Source: Apodemus sylvaticus
Taxonomy: Eukaryota; Chordata; Mammalia; Rodentia; Muridae
Length of the DNA stretch: 64,000 bases
Assembly (NCBI RefSeq): GCF_947179515.1
Contig: NC_067495.1
Location: 88,347,861 to 88,411,860, forward strand
Reading direction: 5' to 3'
The notes below the pieces were generated by a model. It was not told the origin of the DNA. It made no database searches and saw only the letters and a list, made by a program, of their open reading frames with translations. Positions 1-11,049 of this stretch are shown here, one piece after another (the first letter of the stretch is position 1; the number at the start of each line of letters is the position of its first letter). Made by a program: the position numbers and the translations under genes.

Positions 1-369
1 ATGGTTTTGAAATGCTTTAACCTCCCATCTAGCCCACCACCACCAGAAGTAGTGGAAAAGAAAGAATGTGGGGTAAGTGGACCTGTTTATAAATGGTTCT
101 TTAGAGCAAATCCCATGTGCATTGTCAGGAAATCAGCAGTTCAGTTCACAGATCAGCAGCAGTAGCAGCTCGATTCACTCATAAGCACTTCACAGATACA
201 CCAGCAGTCCAGTTGAGTAGTGTTAGGATAGAAGCATCTGGAAACATGACCTAGCAGGAGCAGCCAGGCCTCAGCCTAATATGCACAAATCAGCACAAGG
301 GATGCAGACCAGCAGGAGTGCCAGGACCAATTAGGGACCAATTAGAAGTGATGGCAAAGTTGTGAGATC
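1..369. other. Unclassified sequence, possibly the left half of an LTR-like rodent repeat
   Basis: No coding potential is seen. The stretch is rich in 'cagcag' and 'gcagcag' words. It ends at the target site of the first L1, whose right flank at 2631-3120 should therefore be its continuation. The right flank has the feel of a rodent medium-reiterated LTR, but I cannot name the family or find its ends. Confidence 0.3.
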
Positions 370-384
370 AAGAAGCATTTAGCA
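370..384 (+). repeat. Left target-site duplication of the first L1
   Basis: The 15-mer aagaagcatttagca occurs here and again, identically, at 2616-2630. These copies bracket the L1 between 385 and 2615 and show that both inverted and direct L1 segments arrived in one insertion. Confidence 0.9.
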
Positions 385-2615
385 TTTTCTGAGGTCTTAT
401 TCAATTTCCTTCTTCAGAGACCTGAAGTTCTTGTTGCATAGGTCTTTCACTTGTTTGGTTAGAGTCACCCCAAGATATATTATGCTGTTTGTGACTATTG
501 TGAAGGGTGTCATTTCCCTAATTTAGTTTTCAGTCTGCTTATCCTTTGAGTATAGAAAGGCTAATGATTTGTTTGAGTTGATTTTGTAACCAGCCACTTT
601 GCTGAAGTTGTTTATCAGCTGTAGGAGTTCTCTGGTAGAGTTTGTTTTTTGGGTTTTTTTTGTTTGTTTGTTTTTCTTGTTTTTTTTTTTTTGTCACTTA
701 AGTATACTCTCATATCATCTGCAAATAGTGATAGTTTGACTTTTTCCTTTCCAATTTGTATCCCATTGACCTCCTTATGTTGTCTAATTGCTCTGGATAG
801 AACTTCAAGTACTATATTGAATAAATATGGAGAGAGGGGGCAGCATTGTCTAGTCCCTGATTTTAGTGGGATTGCTTCAATTTTCTCTCCATTTAGTTTG
901 ATGTTGGCTACCGGTTTGCTGTATATTGCTTTTACTATGTTTAGATATGGGCCTCAGAAAATGGAAAATTCTTCCATGTTCATGGATTGGCAGGATTAAT
1001 ATAGTTAAAATGGCCATCTTGCCAAAAGCAATCTACAGATTCAACACAATCCCCATCAAAATCCCAACTCAGTTCTTCATAGAGTTTGAAAGAGCAATTC
1101 TCAAATTCATCTGGAATAACAAAAAACCCAGGATAGCCAAAACTATTCTCAACAGTAAAAGAACTTCTGGGGGAATCAGTATCCCAGACCTCAAACATTA
1201 CTACAGAGCAATAGTGATAAAAACTGCATGGTATTGGTACAATGACAGGCAAGTTGATCAATGGAATAGGATTGAAGGTCCAGAAATGAACCCACACACC
1301 TATGGTCTCTTGATCTTTGACAAAGGAGCTGAAAATATCCAGTGGAAAAAAAAAGATAGCCTTTTCAACAAATGGTGCTGGTTTAGTTGGAGGTCAGCAT
1401 GCAGAAGAATGCAAATTGATTCTTATCTCCTTGTAGTAAGCTCAACTCCAAGTGGATCAAGGACCTCCACATAAAACCTGACACACTGAAACTAATAGAA
1501 AAGAAACTTGGGAAGACCCTTGAGGATATTGGGACAGTGGGAAAGTTCCTGAACAGAACACCAATAGCTTATGCTCTAAGATTATGAATTGACAAATGGG
1601 ACCTCATAAAATTACAAAGTTTCTGTAAGGTAAAGGACACTGTCAAAAGGACAAAACTGCAACCAACAGGTTGGGAAAGCATCTTCACCAACCCTAAATC
1701 TGACAGAGGGCTAATATCCAATATATACAAAGAACTCAAGAAGTTAGACCCCAGAGAACCAAATAACCCTATTAAAAAATGGTGTACAGAGCTAAACAAA
1801 GAATTTTCACCTGAAGAACTTCAGATGGCTGAGAAACCTTAAGAAATGTTCAACATCATTAATCATTAGGGAAATGCAAATCAAAACAACCCCAAGATTT
1901 CACCTCACACCAGTCAGAATGGCTAAGGTTAAAAACTCAGGAGACAGCAGGTGTTGGCGAGGATGTGGAGAAAGAGGAACACTCAACTGCTGGTGGGATT
2001 GCAAGATGGTACAACCACTTTGGAAATCAGTCTGGCGGTTCCTCAGAAAACTGGACATGACACTTCCGGAGGACCCTGCTATACCTCTCCTGGCCATATA
2101 CCCAGAGGATTCCCCAGAATGCAATAAGAACACATGCTCTACTATATTGATAGCAGCCTTATTTATAATAGCCAGAAGATGGAAAGAACCCAGATGTCCC
2201 TCAATGGAAGAATGTATACAGAAAATGTGGTATATATACACAATGGAGTACTATTCAGCAATTAAAAAAAATGAATTCATGAATTTTTTAGGCAAATGGT
2301 TGGAACTGGAAAACATCATCCTTAGTGAGATAACCTAATCACAAAATACACATGGAATGCAATCTCTGATAAGTGGATATTAATTAGCCCAGAAGCTCTG
2401 AATACCCAAGGCACAATTAGCATATCAAATGATACCCATGAAGAAGAGAGAAAGAGAGGGTCCTGGTTCTGAAAAGAGTTGATCCAGCATTGTAGGGGAG
2501 TACCAGAACAGGGAAATGGCAGGGGGTGATTGGGAAATAGGCGGAGGGAAGAGGGCTTATGAGACTGATGGCAAGGGGGGAACCAGGGAAAGCATTCGGA
2601 AAGTAAACAAATAAA
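385..2615 (+). mobile_element. L1 retrotransposon, 5'-truncated and 5'-inverted (twin-primed)
   Basis: Positions 385-950 read as the reverse complement of the L1 ORF2 reverse-transcriptase region. Positions 952-2615 read forward from the next ORF2 base through the end of ORF2 and a short 3' UTR. The junction near 950-952 shares an overlap: 'ctcagaaaatg' at the start of the forward part matches the inverted complement at 385-395. Identical 15-bp TSDs flank the whole. The 3' UTR is G-rich and ends 'aagtaaacaaataaa', unlike the younger 'atatcgaataaa' tails elsewhere here, so this is probably an older murine (Lx-like) copy. A T/G-rich expansion lies inside the inverted segment at about 640-695. 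Confidence 0.92.
951..2338 (+). pseudogene. L1 ORF2 C-terminal fragment, frame-broken
   Basis: The stretch encodes the downstream part of L1 ORF2p, beyond the reverse-transcriptase catalytic core. An open piece runs to 1474 and contains NNKKPRIAKT and 'NPHTYG' words. A second open piece at 1874-2338 carries the cysteine-rich 'RCWRGCGERGTL..CWW' region and the 'YTMEYYSAIKKNEFM' signature near the C terminus. Between them the reading is lost to a frameshift near 1425 and several stops, including a TGA at about 1585. The product is not functional. The upstream ORF2 part lies inverted at 385-950 and the endonuclease domain is absent through 5' truncation. Confidence 0.88.
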
Positions 2616-2630
2616 AAGAAGCATTTAGCA
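2616..2630 (+). repeat. Right target-site duplication of the first L1
   Basis: Second copy of aagaagcatttagca. It directly follows the L1 A-rich tail 'ataaaa'. Confidence 0.9.
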
Positions 2631-3120
2631 ACCCAAGCTTAGCCAAGCCAAGCCTTAAGCTCCTCTCATAGTCCCCTTGAGTCCTATTTATACTCCCTCT
2701 AAACATCACATGTCCTCTGTGGGTCTTGCCGCATCATATGTCTTGCCTCAGCACCTGAGAATGTCTCAGCTGATATCACTCTGCCAATTGGCCTGAGTTC
2801 AAGGAAGTAGCAAGAAACTGCAACATCTCACCAGAGGTTTTTTGGTGCCTTTCTCTCTATGGAGTTCTAACAAATTGTGCTCAACTATGCAGTCAGTGTA
2901 ACGCAAACCAATGCATGTGTGTCATTAGTGAAGAACCCTTCATTATGTGTCCTCTCACGTTCTTACTTTAGCAGAACATCCTTTCTTTTTTGTCAGCTTC
3001 AGCCAAACATTCCTTCATGAGTCTGTTTCAGCCTTTCACCTGTGTCCACTTCAGTGAAATGTTTTTTCACTTATTTGCTTGAGCAAAACAAAATCAAACA
3101 CAACTGACTTTCCATAGAAC
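2631..3120. other. Unclassified repeat-like sequence (right flank of the first L1)
   Basis: It contains phrases such as 'ctcaccagaggtttttt' and 'gagttctaacaaattgtgctc' that I associate with dispersed rodent LTR-type repeats. Together with 1-369 it may be one element split by the L1. The family is not identified. Confidence 0.3.
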
Positions 3121-4300
3121 CCTTAAGTTTCTACTTCAGGTTTCTTTTGTTTTCTGTTCTTCCCTGGTTTTGGCATTCCTACCAGCTTACACCAACAATA
3201 TTTTATCTCTGAATTTTATCTATGCATCTTTCCTATTCTTCATCTCTTGCTTTCTTTCAGTTTTTTGTCATCTTCTTTCTCTCTCTTACTCCTCTTCATC
3301 TGTCTCCTTTTGCAGTCTCCAGTGACAATGGTGTTTTTATACTTGAGCTTCTCTTTTGTAATAACATTCCATTTTTGACTCTTTAGTAAAAGAATAAAAA
3401 AATTACAAGACTTTTCATGATCTGAATCCTAGTCTCCCTCTCATGGCCTCTCTTGTTCCTATTTGTTTTCTTGAGTCTAGGAAAGCAGAAATCTTAAAGT
3501 TTCAGAGTGCATGGGATTTTTTCATTTACTTGCCCCTATGAGTAAACTGGCATCATGATCTCTGTTGACCTTTCTCTCTCATACTCCTCTCACCCTGGAG
3601 TTCTATCTTCTACGGTCTCTTGCCACCACAATGCCCACATTTGTTGAAGCCTGCTCTAGGTTAACTGACTTTTCTTTGTGTTCCTAAAAGTTCTTTGTGC
3701 ACAGCCCTATCTGACATTTGTTACTTATTTATTTTCTTGCTTCTATTTTCTATTGCTTTACCTACTCCCTTCAAAGTGGAGCCACAACTGTCACTTGCAA
3801 ATCCCCATAAACCAGCATGATACCTGAAATCTAGCAAGTGCTCTTCGGTGTTAAGAATGATTTTGATGCTGAATCATTCTGTTAGTTGAAGTCTCTCTGC
3901 CGCAGTTTTAGTGCCATACGTAAAACCTTCTTTCATATTATTTATCAGTTTCAACTTTCCATTACAAATACTTATTGTACTGTAATTGTTGTTATTCTGT
4001 ATTCTCACATATATACGTATTTGGCAGCATCTGACATCATTGTAACAGAATAAATCCAAAATGCACAATTTCAAATTCTATCAAATGGAATAGAGAATGG
4101 GAAACCTTTCATAGTGTTCCTTAAATTTTGCTCCATGGACAACTATACCATCATCCTAAAAAAGGCCACCTAAGCTTGAAATTAATTTTGGGAATTATTA
4201 AAGTATTTAGTACTAAGTGAACTTTTGAACCAGTGTATAAACACCATATTTGTTTTGGGATAATAATGATTCAATGTATAGAATGAAACCCCAAGTTTTA
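3121..4300. other. No gene or recognised repeat
   Basis: T-rich, CpG-poor sequence with short frames only. I see no repeat family, splice-bounded exon or conserved motif that I can support. Confidence 0.5.
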
Positions 4301-4307
4301 TATTGGC

Positions 4308-4406
4308 TATATGCCAGGCAGTGGTGGCACACACCTTTAATCCCAGTCCCTTGAGAGGCAGAGGCAGGTGGATATCTGAGTTCGAGGCCAGTCTGTCTGG
4401 TCTAAA
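4308..4406 (+). mobile_element. B1 SINE, 3'-truncated
   Basis: Matches the B1 5' part in order: 'gccaggcagtggtggc', 'cacctttaatcccag', 'gaggcagaggcagg', 'ctgagttcgaggccag'. The B1 right part and A-tail are missing; unrelated sequence follows after 'ctggtctaa'. Confidence 0.85.
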
Positions 4407-4689
4407 CCAGCAGAGAAATTTGGGGGAGAGAGGACTTCAGTCTATCTCCTCAAACTCCAAACTGCCTGGCATTTCCTTAAATTGGCTATACGTGCATAAA
4501 TTCCCATTTTCATTAAAATGTACTGTGATCAAGGAATAACAAGTAAAAGTTAAAGACTTCCTAGATATACTTATATAATAAATCATAAGTGACTATGTTT
4601 TTATGTTAAACATCGACTTCAGAGTCAGGGAGGATCAAGTTTATCAGAAGAATATCAGATGTGTCAGTAAATTGACAAAAATTTATGCA

Positions 4690-4920
4690 GAAGCTAGAGA
4701 GATGGCTCAGTGTTTAAGAGCATTGGTAATTCTTCCAGAGGACTGGGGTTCAATCCTCAGCATTGACATGACAGGACAAAATTGTCATTAACTACAGTTC
4801 TAGAAGATCTAAAAGACCTGTAAGGCTTCTGAGAGCACCAAGCATTCACATAGTGCTTAGACATACTTGAAGACAAAACATTCATATGGATAAAATAAGT
4901 GAATAAAGAAATAAAATTAA
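4690..4920 (+). mobile_element. B2 SINE
   Basis: Sense copy of a tRNA-derived SINE. 'gagagatggctcagtg' is the A-box region and 'ggggttcaatcctcagca' the B-box region. The B2 body follows, diverged, and then an A-rich end with repeated 'aataaa'-like words. Confidence 0.85.
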
Positions 4921-5194
4921 GAGGAAATACATTTTTAAAAAGTATACAGTACTTAGTATATCTGTTTCTAACACTTTGGTTGGTGATGTAATTTTCAAAC
5001 TCTATTTGAAAAAGGAAACTCTTTTGAAAGAACTATATCCTGAGCTCTAATTTTCCTATCATCTTAAAGTCATGTGTACATGCAGGTAGAGTAGGCACTT
5101 TTCCCACAGTATCCTGGCTAGGAAAACTACTGTTTTTCTACTCCTGTCAGTAAGAATACCTTTAATTCCACATTGCCCTATAGTACCAAATTCT

Positions 5195-5390
5195 GTTATC
5201 AGATCTCATGATGATGTGAGTTAGTTAGGAAGACAGGTAGACCTAAGTCTGAATCCAGCTTGCTTCTTACTGTGCACATCATTTGGGACAATTTTTATAG
5301 CCTGAAACTCATTTTTTTCATCTCTCTATTAAAACGATTTTTGTTAGGATATATGAAGCAGATTCTACATGTTTGACCTTTAATATGTGC
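5195..5390 (-). mobile_element. MIR SINE relic
   Basis: Read on the minus strand it follows the MIR core. On + one sees 'gtctgaatccagcttgcttcttactgtgc', interrupted by divergence, then 'ctgaaactcatttttttcatctc'. This is the usual antisense MIR pattern of a cysteine/serine-like tRNA body followed by the core. Confidence 0.65.
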
Positions 5391-5407
5391 AAAACAAAAC
5401 ATTGTTA

Positions 5408-5430
5408 CTATTATTATTATTATTATTATT
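5408..5430. repeat. (ATT)n microsatellite
   Basis: About seven uninterrupted TAT/ATT triplets. Confidence 0.95.
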
Positions 5431-5454
5431 TGCTTTCAGAAAGTAAGAGGCTTT

Positions 5455-5637
5455 TTTATTAAAAGAAGACTGACCAGGGCCAACCCAGATAGAATTCCCT
5501 AGAAAAGGCCCAGGCTATTGCTAGCTAAAGGATTATATAGGAAAAACGTACAAAGTTACAATTTTGGGAAGCCAAAGTAACTCACATCCTGCCAGGGTGC
5601 AAGCAAGACTTGATTTTGTAGCATGTCCAGCAGGTGC
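5455..5637. other. Unclassified host sequence of the solo LTR
   Basis: No coding signal. With 6054-6500 it forms the pre-insertion locus of the MaLR LTR. It may itself be an older repeat but is not identified. Confidence 0.3.
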
Positions 5638-5642
5638 CTAGC

Positions 5643-6048
5643 TGTCTTAGTCAGCATTTCTATTCCTGCACAGACATCATGACCATGAAGCAAGTTGCGG
5701 AGGAAAGGGTTTATTGAGCTTACACTTTCACATTGCTGTTCATCACTAAAGTAATTCAAGACTGGAACTCAAGCAGGTCAGGAAGCAGGAGCTGATGCAG
5801 AGGCCATGGAGGGATGTTTCTTACTGGCTTGCTTCCTTTGGCTTGCTCAGCCTGCTCTCTTATAGAACCCAAGAATACCAGACTAGAGATGGTACCACAC
5901 ATAATGGGCCCTCCACACTTCATCACTAATTGAGAAAAGTCTGACTGCCCCACAGTTCGATCTCAAAGAGGCATTTCCCCAGCTGAAACTCCTTTCTCTG
6001 TGATAACTCCAGCCTGTGTCAAGTTGACACACAAAACCAGCCAGTACA
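5643..6048 (-). mobile_element. Solo LTR, ERVL-MaLR type (MT/ORR1-like)
   Basis: 406 bp that begins TGTCTTAG and ends GTACA on the plus strand, so the LTR is in minus orientation. It is flanked by a perfect 5-bp duplication, ctagc, at 5638-5642 and 6049-6053, as expected for ERVL integration. On the minus strand it contains 'aataaaccctttcctc', with an AATAAA signal near the 3' end, like other murine MaLR LTRs. No internal coding region is present, so it is a recombined solo LTR. The same family occurs in sense at 40793-41185. Confidence 0.85.
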
Positions 6049-6154
6049 CTAGCCATGCAAATAAGCAGGCATTTCGTTAGCCTGTTTATTCTTGTGACCC
6101 ATTGCTTTGTAGAAGTAGCTGAGGCACTGAAATATTTTGCAGCATTCAGCAATT

Positions 6155-6295
6155 TTTATTTGAGACAGGGTTTCTCTGTGGAGTCCTGGCTGTCCTGGAG
6201 CTCACTCTGTAGACCAGGCTGGCCTCGAACTCAGAAATCGGCCTGCCTCTGCCTCCCAAGTGCTGGGATTATAGGCATGCACCACCACGCCCGGC
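6155..6295 (-). mobile_element. B1 SINE, near full length
   Basis: Reverse-oriented B1: 'tttgagacagggtttctctg', 'cctggctgtcctggagctc', 'gtagaccaggctggcctcg', 'gtgctgggattataggcat', 'accaccacgcccggc'. The 10-bp duplication ttcagcaatt at 6145-6154 and 6296-6305 flanks it. The 'actcagaaat' variant resembles mouse rather than rat B1. Confidence 0.95.
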
Positions 6296-6794
6296 TTCAG
6301 CAATTGTTTTAAGATTAGCTCAACTGAACCAGGAAGTGGTCCATCTCAGGCTAAGAGACAGGGTACATTCAAGATACAGTAATTTCCTCATGCTTTATGT
6401 AAGCTAAAAACAATTTTGCTTTTATAGGCTTAGCACAAAAAATTTATCCTCCTAGCATAATGTTAGGTGATTCAGCAATGTAGGGCCAATATGGTAGTTT
6501 GAAATTTTTTTCCTCTTATGGGAGCAAACCCCTCCAAGGTGTACTTAGAAAGAAGAGAAAGAAGCCTGGTACAAACAAAATGATACCTGAAGAAATAACA
6601 ATCACAAAAAAATGCAAACCTTTTATAGAAAAAATTACATTTTTTCCTTACAGTAAAAAAGTGGTATGAATATACTTGTATGATTGGTTAATATTTTTAT
6701 TTGAAAAAAAAAACAAGCAATGTGTCTCAACTCCTTTCTCACATTTTTGTAAAAATATCTCCATACTTTTGAGAGTAGGTCAAAGAGCTACTCA

Positions 6795-6905
6795 AGGGAC
6801 CAGTGATGCATCAGTGGTTAAAGTGCTTGCTGTTTAATCATGGCAGCTGGAGTTCAGATCCCAGGACTTACTGGAAACATACACCTCTATAACTGCAGCT
6901 ACCAT
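6795..6905 (+). mobile_element. tRNA-derived SINE fragment (B2/B3-like)
   Basis: 'gcatcagtggttaaagtgcttgc' followed by 'ggagttcagatcccagga' resembles the A- and B-box regions of B2/B3. The 3' part is not recognisable. Confidence 0.6.
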
Positions 6906-7139
6906 TGAATTCTTCCTACTGTTTTATAAAGAGGAATTCAGGGCTTTTGTTAATGCTAGGATTGTAACCAAAGTAGTGATGTATCTTTGTCAATGGATTC
7001 TATAGAGAATGGTGAGATTTTATTTATTCTGTTAGGGCAATGTGTAGATTCATGGTGAATTGGTACCAGTTTGGAAAGTTTCCTCCAATACTGAAACACT
7101 GAACCATTCCATCCTCCATTCACTCTGGAGGGAATCTCC

Positions 7140-7590
7140 TCAGGTAAAAAGGCAGCTCAAAAGATCTCAAAATGGTCCCTGAAACTAATCAGACTCACTA
7201 GGCTCCTTCTCTGCCAGAGAGCAGCAAAAGCTGAACGTCCCTCTCAGATGAAATGAAGGTGAGCTGCCAAGAAGATTCTCAAAAGAGCCAACCTCATACC
7301 AGCTATCTGGAAGAAGTTTAGACAAACTGAGTCTCCTGGAAAGGACATTCTCCAACCTGTTGAGCCATCGACAGGCTGTGCAGTTTCTCAGGGTTGCCAT
7401 CTTTTGGAGCTGTGACCCATGCTGTGTGGGCTTTGGTGATGCAGCTGTCTTTGAGACATTTTTGCTCCTGTAAGTAACCCCTGACCCATATTCCTATAAG
7501 TAACCTCAATAAAACTTATGGTGGTATGGGCTCTTTGGTCTCTCCTGGGTTCATTATCCAGGGGAGAACAAAGTTTTTTCACACAACAGT
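7140..7590 (+). mobile_element. Probable LTR-like rodent repeat with polyadenylation signal
   Basis: A compact segment ending 'cctcaataaaacttatgg' (AATAAA at about 7509), then 'ctctttggtctctcctgggttc', which has the layout of an LTR R-U5 region. Short minus-strand frames cross it but show no known domain. No TSD was found and the left boundary is uncertain. It could instead be a 3' UTR-like relic. Confidence 0.4.
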
Positions 7591-8247
7591 ACCTACTAGG
7601 TCTTATAACTGTAAAATTCTATTTATTCTTTGTAATTAGCAAGCATATTGTGTGTGAGTAGATATTTTAAAGGTCACTTATATTTCTATAATTTACCATG
7701 ATGGGACAGTTTCCTAAAAGAAAAATGTACTAGTCAGGACCAGTTGAACTATGCTGAGGTGAGTTTGATTTAGGTAATCCTGTGCTGTGCTGAAGGAAAC
7801 TGAGATATGTATCAATTCATTCAAACTTCCCACTCTGAATAGGGAGGGTTCTGAAATCCTGGCCCCAGTTGGGTTTGGGGAGGGCTTCCACCCTCCAAGA
7901 ACATTGATTTGTGTTCTTTCAGGTGACATCACAATGAGCTATGGAACCTTGAAGGCTGTGGCTAGGAGCAACCCCCTGAGTTAGACATCATTAGTGAGGT
8001 TGCCTCCGATGTGTTATCTGCTCTGTTTAGGTCTGGTACCTTACTAGTGATTAACTAGGGCAATTAGTTTGATTTCAAAGTTTTCGGTGTTTAGCTGGTT
8101 ACATCTCCCTAGAAGGATACTTCTGAGGACGTGTTCTTAGAATTCCTTGGAGTTTCCCAGAGTGAACCCTGGTGAAGTGCCAGCATCTGACTATTCACCA
8201 ATTGCTTGCCATTATTGCCAGCTTAAATATCTCCATTCTTTGACTGA

Positions 8248-8721
8248 CCCTGGTGTGCAAAGTCAACTCTGTTTACAACGAAGAGCTATTCTGAGCTTAA
8301 TAGGTTTCTGACCTTGGACCAACCATCTACTGGAAGAAGTGATTCTTTAGACACCAGGACAAACAACACAGCATACCAGGCATATGGTTCCTATAGTTTG
8401 GAAATTTGAAAGGCAGTACTATACTGGAGCCAACACGCTCAAGAAAACAGTCCAAGACATTCTTCATGTGACAACCTAAACAGCCTGGGATGGAGATGAA
8501 GCCTGAAGCTTCAGGAGAAGGGCAAATTCATCCTGAATAGTAGCAGTGGAGATAGTACTTGCAGCAGAAAAAGCCTGTCAATGGGACAGACAGGGAAGAT
8601 GATCTGTGAAAACATCTTCCAATATTTACAAAATGAGAGCAAGACACAAAGGAACATCGAGCTGGATACCTTGGAGTGGAAACAATACAGTGTGACATCA
8701 AAGGCATTCCTCAGCAACTGA
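8248..8721 (+). pseudogene. Possible decayed coding sequence or retrocopy, unrecognised protein
   Basis: One forward frame stays readable for about 158 codons with only two internal TGA codons, at about 8395 and 8497, ending at a third TGA at about 8719. In AT-rich non-coding DNA I would expect more stops. The translation is polar and serine-rich, with words such as 'GRSDSLDTRTNN' and 'ILNSSSGDSTCSRKS', and has no transmembrane segment. A second open frame follows at 8676-8861. I do not recognise the protein. No splice sites, start context or A-tail support it. It may be chance. Confidence 0.25.
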
Positions 8722-8861
8722 ATGGGAGTGATTCTGTAATGTTTACTTGCCAATATGCAGATTACATCCCTAGAGACCAGCCTGTGACCTTTTCTCAGAA
8801 GCACATGCCCATCTTCAGGAAGAGGATGGTATGGGAAATCCTGCACAATCACTTACTCTAA

Positions 8862-10590
8862 CAACATCCACTTGGCTGCTATGGTCCCCACCCCTGTACT
8901 TTTCCATCCTTGTTTCCGATATACCTCAAGTAGGATGAGTTGAGATTTAAAACAGGGCCTGAGCTGTCTGAATGAATGAAGCCCATTCTTTTCAATATAA
9001 TCTTATCATGGGATGTGGGACTGCTGCCCTAATGCCATCTCTAGGATGCATGCAATTACTGCAAGCTTATAAATTGCTGCTGTCCAACCCACAGGAGGCT
9101 ACTTGTTCAAAAAATACTGTTTTAATGCTGGATTAAATTCAATGAATTGGTGTTTTGGGTTTTTTAAAATTGTTTTTGTTTGTGTTTTTGTTTGTGTTTT
9201 GTATTCTATTCTTTGTTGTTTTTTGTTTTTTATGTTTTTGGTTGTTGGTTGTTTTGTTTGTGTTTTTGTTTTGTTGTTTTTGTTTTTGTTTGGGTTTTTG
9301 GTTTTGTTTTTCCTTGCTTGTTGTTTTTGTGTTTTTGGCTTTGCTTTTTGTTGTTGTCTTGTTTGGGTTTTTGCATTTGTTTTGTGGCTTGTTTTTCATT
9401 TTTTATTTGTGTTTTTGGTTTGTTTTTTGCTGTTTTTATTGTGTTTTTGGTTTTTATTGTTATTTGTTGTTTTTTGTCTGTAGTTTTTGGTTTGGTTTTG
9501 TTGCTTGTCATTTTTGATTGTGTTTGTATTTGAGCTTTTTGTTTGTTGTTTTGTGTGTTTGTGGTTTAGGTTTTGTTTTTTGTTTTATTTGCGTATTGGC
9601 TCTTTTGTTTGTTGCTTTTCATTCTTTTGTTTTGTTCGTGGTTTTGTTTTTGGTTTTTTGTTTTGTTTTGTTTGTGGTTTTGGTTTGATTTTATTATTAT
9701 TATTTTTTGGTTTTATTGTTTGCTTTATTTTTGTTGTTGTTGTTTTTGGTTTGGTTTGGTTTTGTCTTCCTGGCCCTGTGCTATTGATTGTTTTCCTTAA
9801 CTCACTTGCAATCCTTGGCCATTATCATTTTCCAATCTAGTCCTTGTTTGAACTGTGGATTTCTGAGTGGAATGCCCATCACAGTGCCATTCTCTGTTGA
9901 AGCTCATCAGGAACATCAGCAGGACGAGTTAGAAACTGTTAACTAGAATCTCTAATGCTAGAATTGTATACTGTCAATTTGAAGCTGGGGGTAGTGGTAG
10001 TGTGTTTTGTTTTTTGTTTTTTGTTTTTTAATGTTTTGGGTTTATTTTAAAGCTTGAAAATAATATAAAAATGAAAATGAGTTGCACAGACCAGTGTTAT
10101 TCTGAACTACCATACTCTATTGGACTTGCACAGGATGTAGAACTGTGACCAAACTACTGACTAGAATCCAGTACTATTAAGAAAAGCACTATGGTCATTT
10201 AAAGACTCATTCATTCCCATACCTGCCTTATTTTTGGAATTGATTTGATGTAACTATAATGGCAAATGTCCATTCTTATCTCACGTCCCATCTAGTGCTG
10301 GATCAAATTGTTGTTGATGTTGTTTGAAAAATTCTAGTCAATTTAATTTTTTTCTTAAAAATTTGGTATATATTAAGATGAAATTGAGATTTTTTTCCTC
10401 CATTATATTAACATTCCCACTTTACAAATCAGGGATTTAGTATTTAGGGTTGATACCACAAGGTATATAATAACCTATTTTGCATGTGAAAGTTTATATT
10501 TAACTTTTCTATTCATTGTCTTATGGTTGTTTTAATGCAATTTTTACTTAATAAATTTTAAAGTTATTTAAATATTTCCCAAGATCTGGT
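8862..10590. other. Non-coding stretch, 3' UTR-like, interrupted by a G/T tract
   Basis: Apart from the G/T tract at 9151-9765 this is unique-looking sequence with an AATAAA at about 10549. If 8248-8721 is a retrocopy, this would be its 3' UTR, but no terminal A-tail or TSD is visible. Confidence 0.3.
9151..9765 (+). repeat. Long G/T-only low-complexity tract, (TTTTTG)n-like
   Basis: About 615 bp whose plus strand is almost entirely G and T, with irregular TTTG, TTTTG and GTTTTTG units and very few A or C. All frames on both strands are nearly stop-free because of composition. The apparent proteins (F/L/V/C-rich forward, K/Q/T/N-rich reverse) are artefacts. Confidence 0.95.
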
Positions 10591-11049
10591 GTGTCCTGTT
10601 TCTTTTATGGCGTAGTAAATAAAACCTGGTTTGTGAGGTGAACTGAAAAGCAGGTGTTGAGAGCATGGCTCACCAGCTTAAGCCTTCGATACATTGTGCA
10701 CATCAGTGATTGTTATTCTTTTATGGGCCTCTACAATGGAGTTAGAATGTTCCAGAGAGCATTGGGTTGTACAGGGAGAATACATGTAGACCTTAGTTGA
10801 AAAGTGCCCACCTGAGCTGCAGAGTAGTAATGATGAACAAATGTATAAATGTACACAGGGATACTTGTCTTTGCAGCTACTCTGAATTACTGTAAATGGG
10901 AAATGAGGAAGATCCACTGCTGACCCCTGCCACAGACTGAGACTGACACTGGAAAAGGAAATAATAATATCTTCATAGATTTGTCCAGAGTCTCAATGCT
11001 CTTTTGTCTATAGAAGTTTGAGGATATATAGAAAAGACAACACAGAGTT

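Noticed and set aside
926..1474. A 182-codon frame with reverse-transcriptase-like words as a possible gene
   Set aside because: It is the L1 ORF2 C-terminal region starting across an inversion junction and is frame-broken downstream.
4690..4760. tRNA-like A and B boxes as a tRNA gene
   Set aside because: They belong to a B2 SINE. No cloverleaf closes and the 3' body is SINE sequence. The same applies to the ID element at 39566.
9103..9840. Six overlapping open frames of 75-126 codons, hydrophobic forward and Lys/Gln-rich reverse
   Set aside because: Absence of stops follows from the G/T-only composition. No start context, domain or codon structure.
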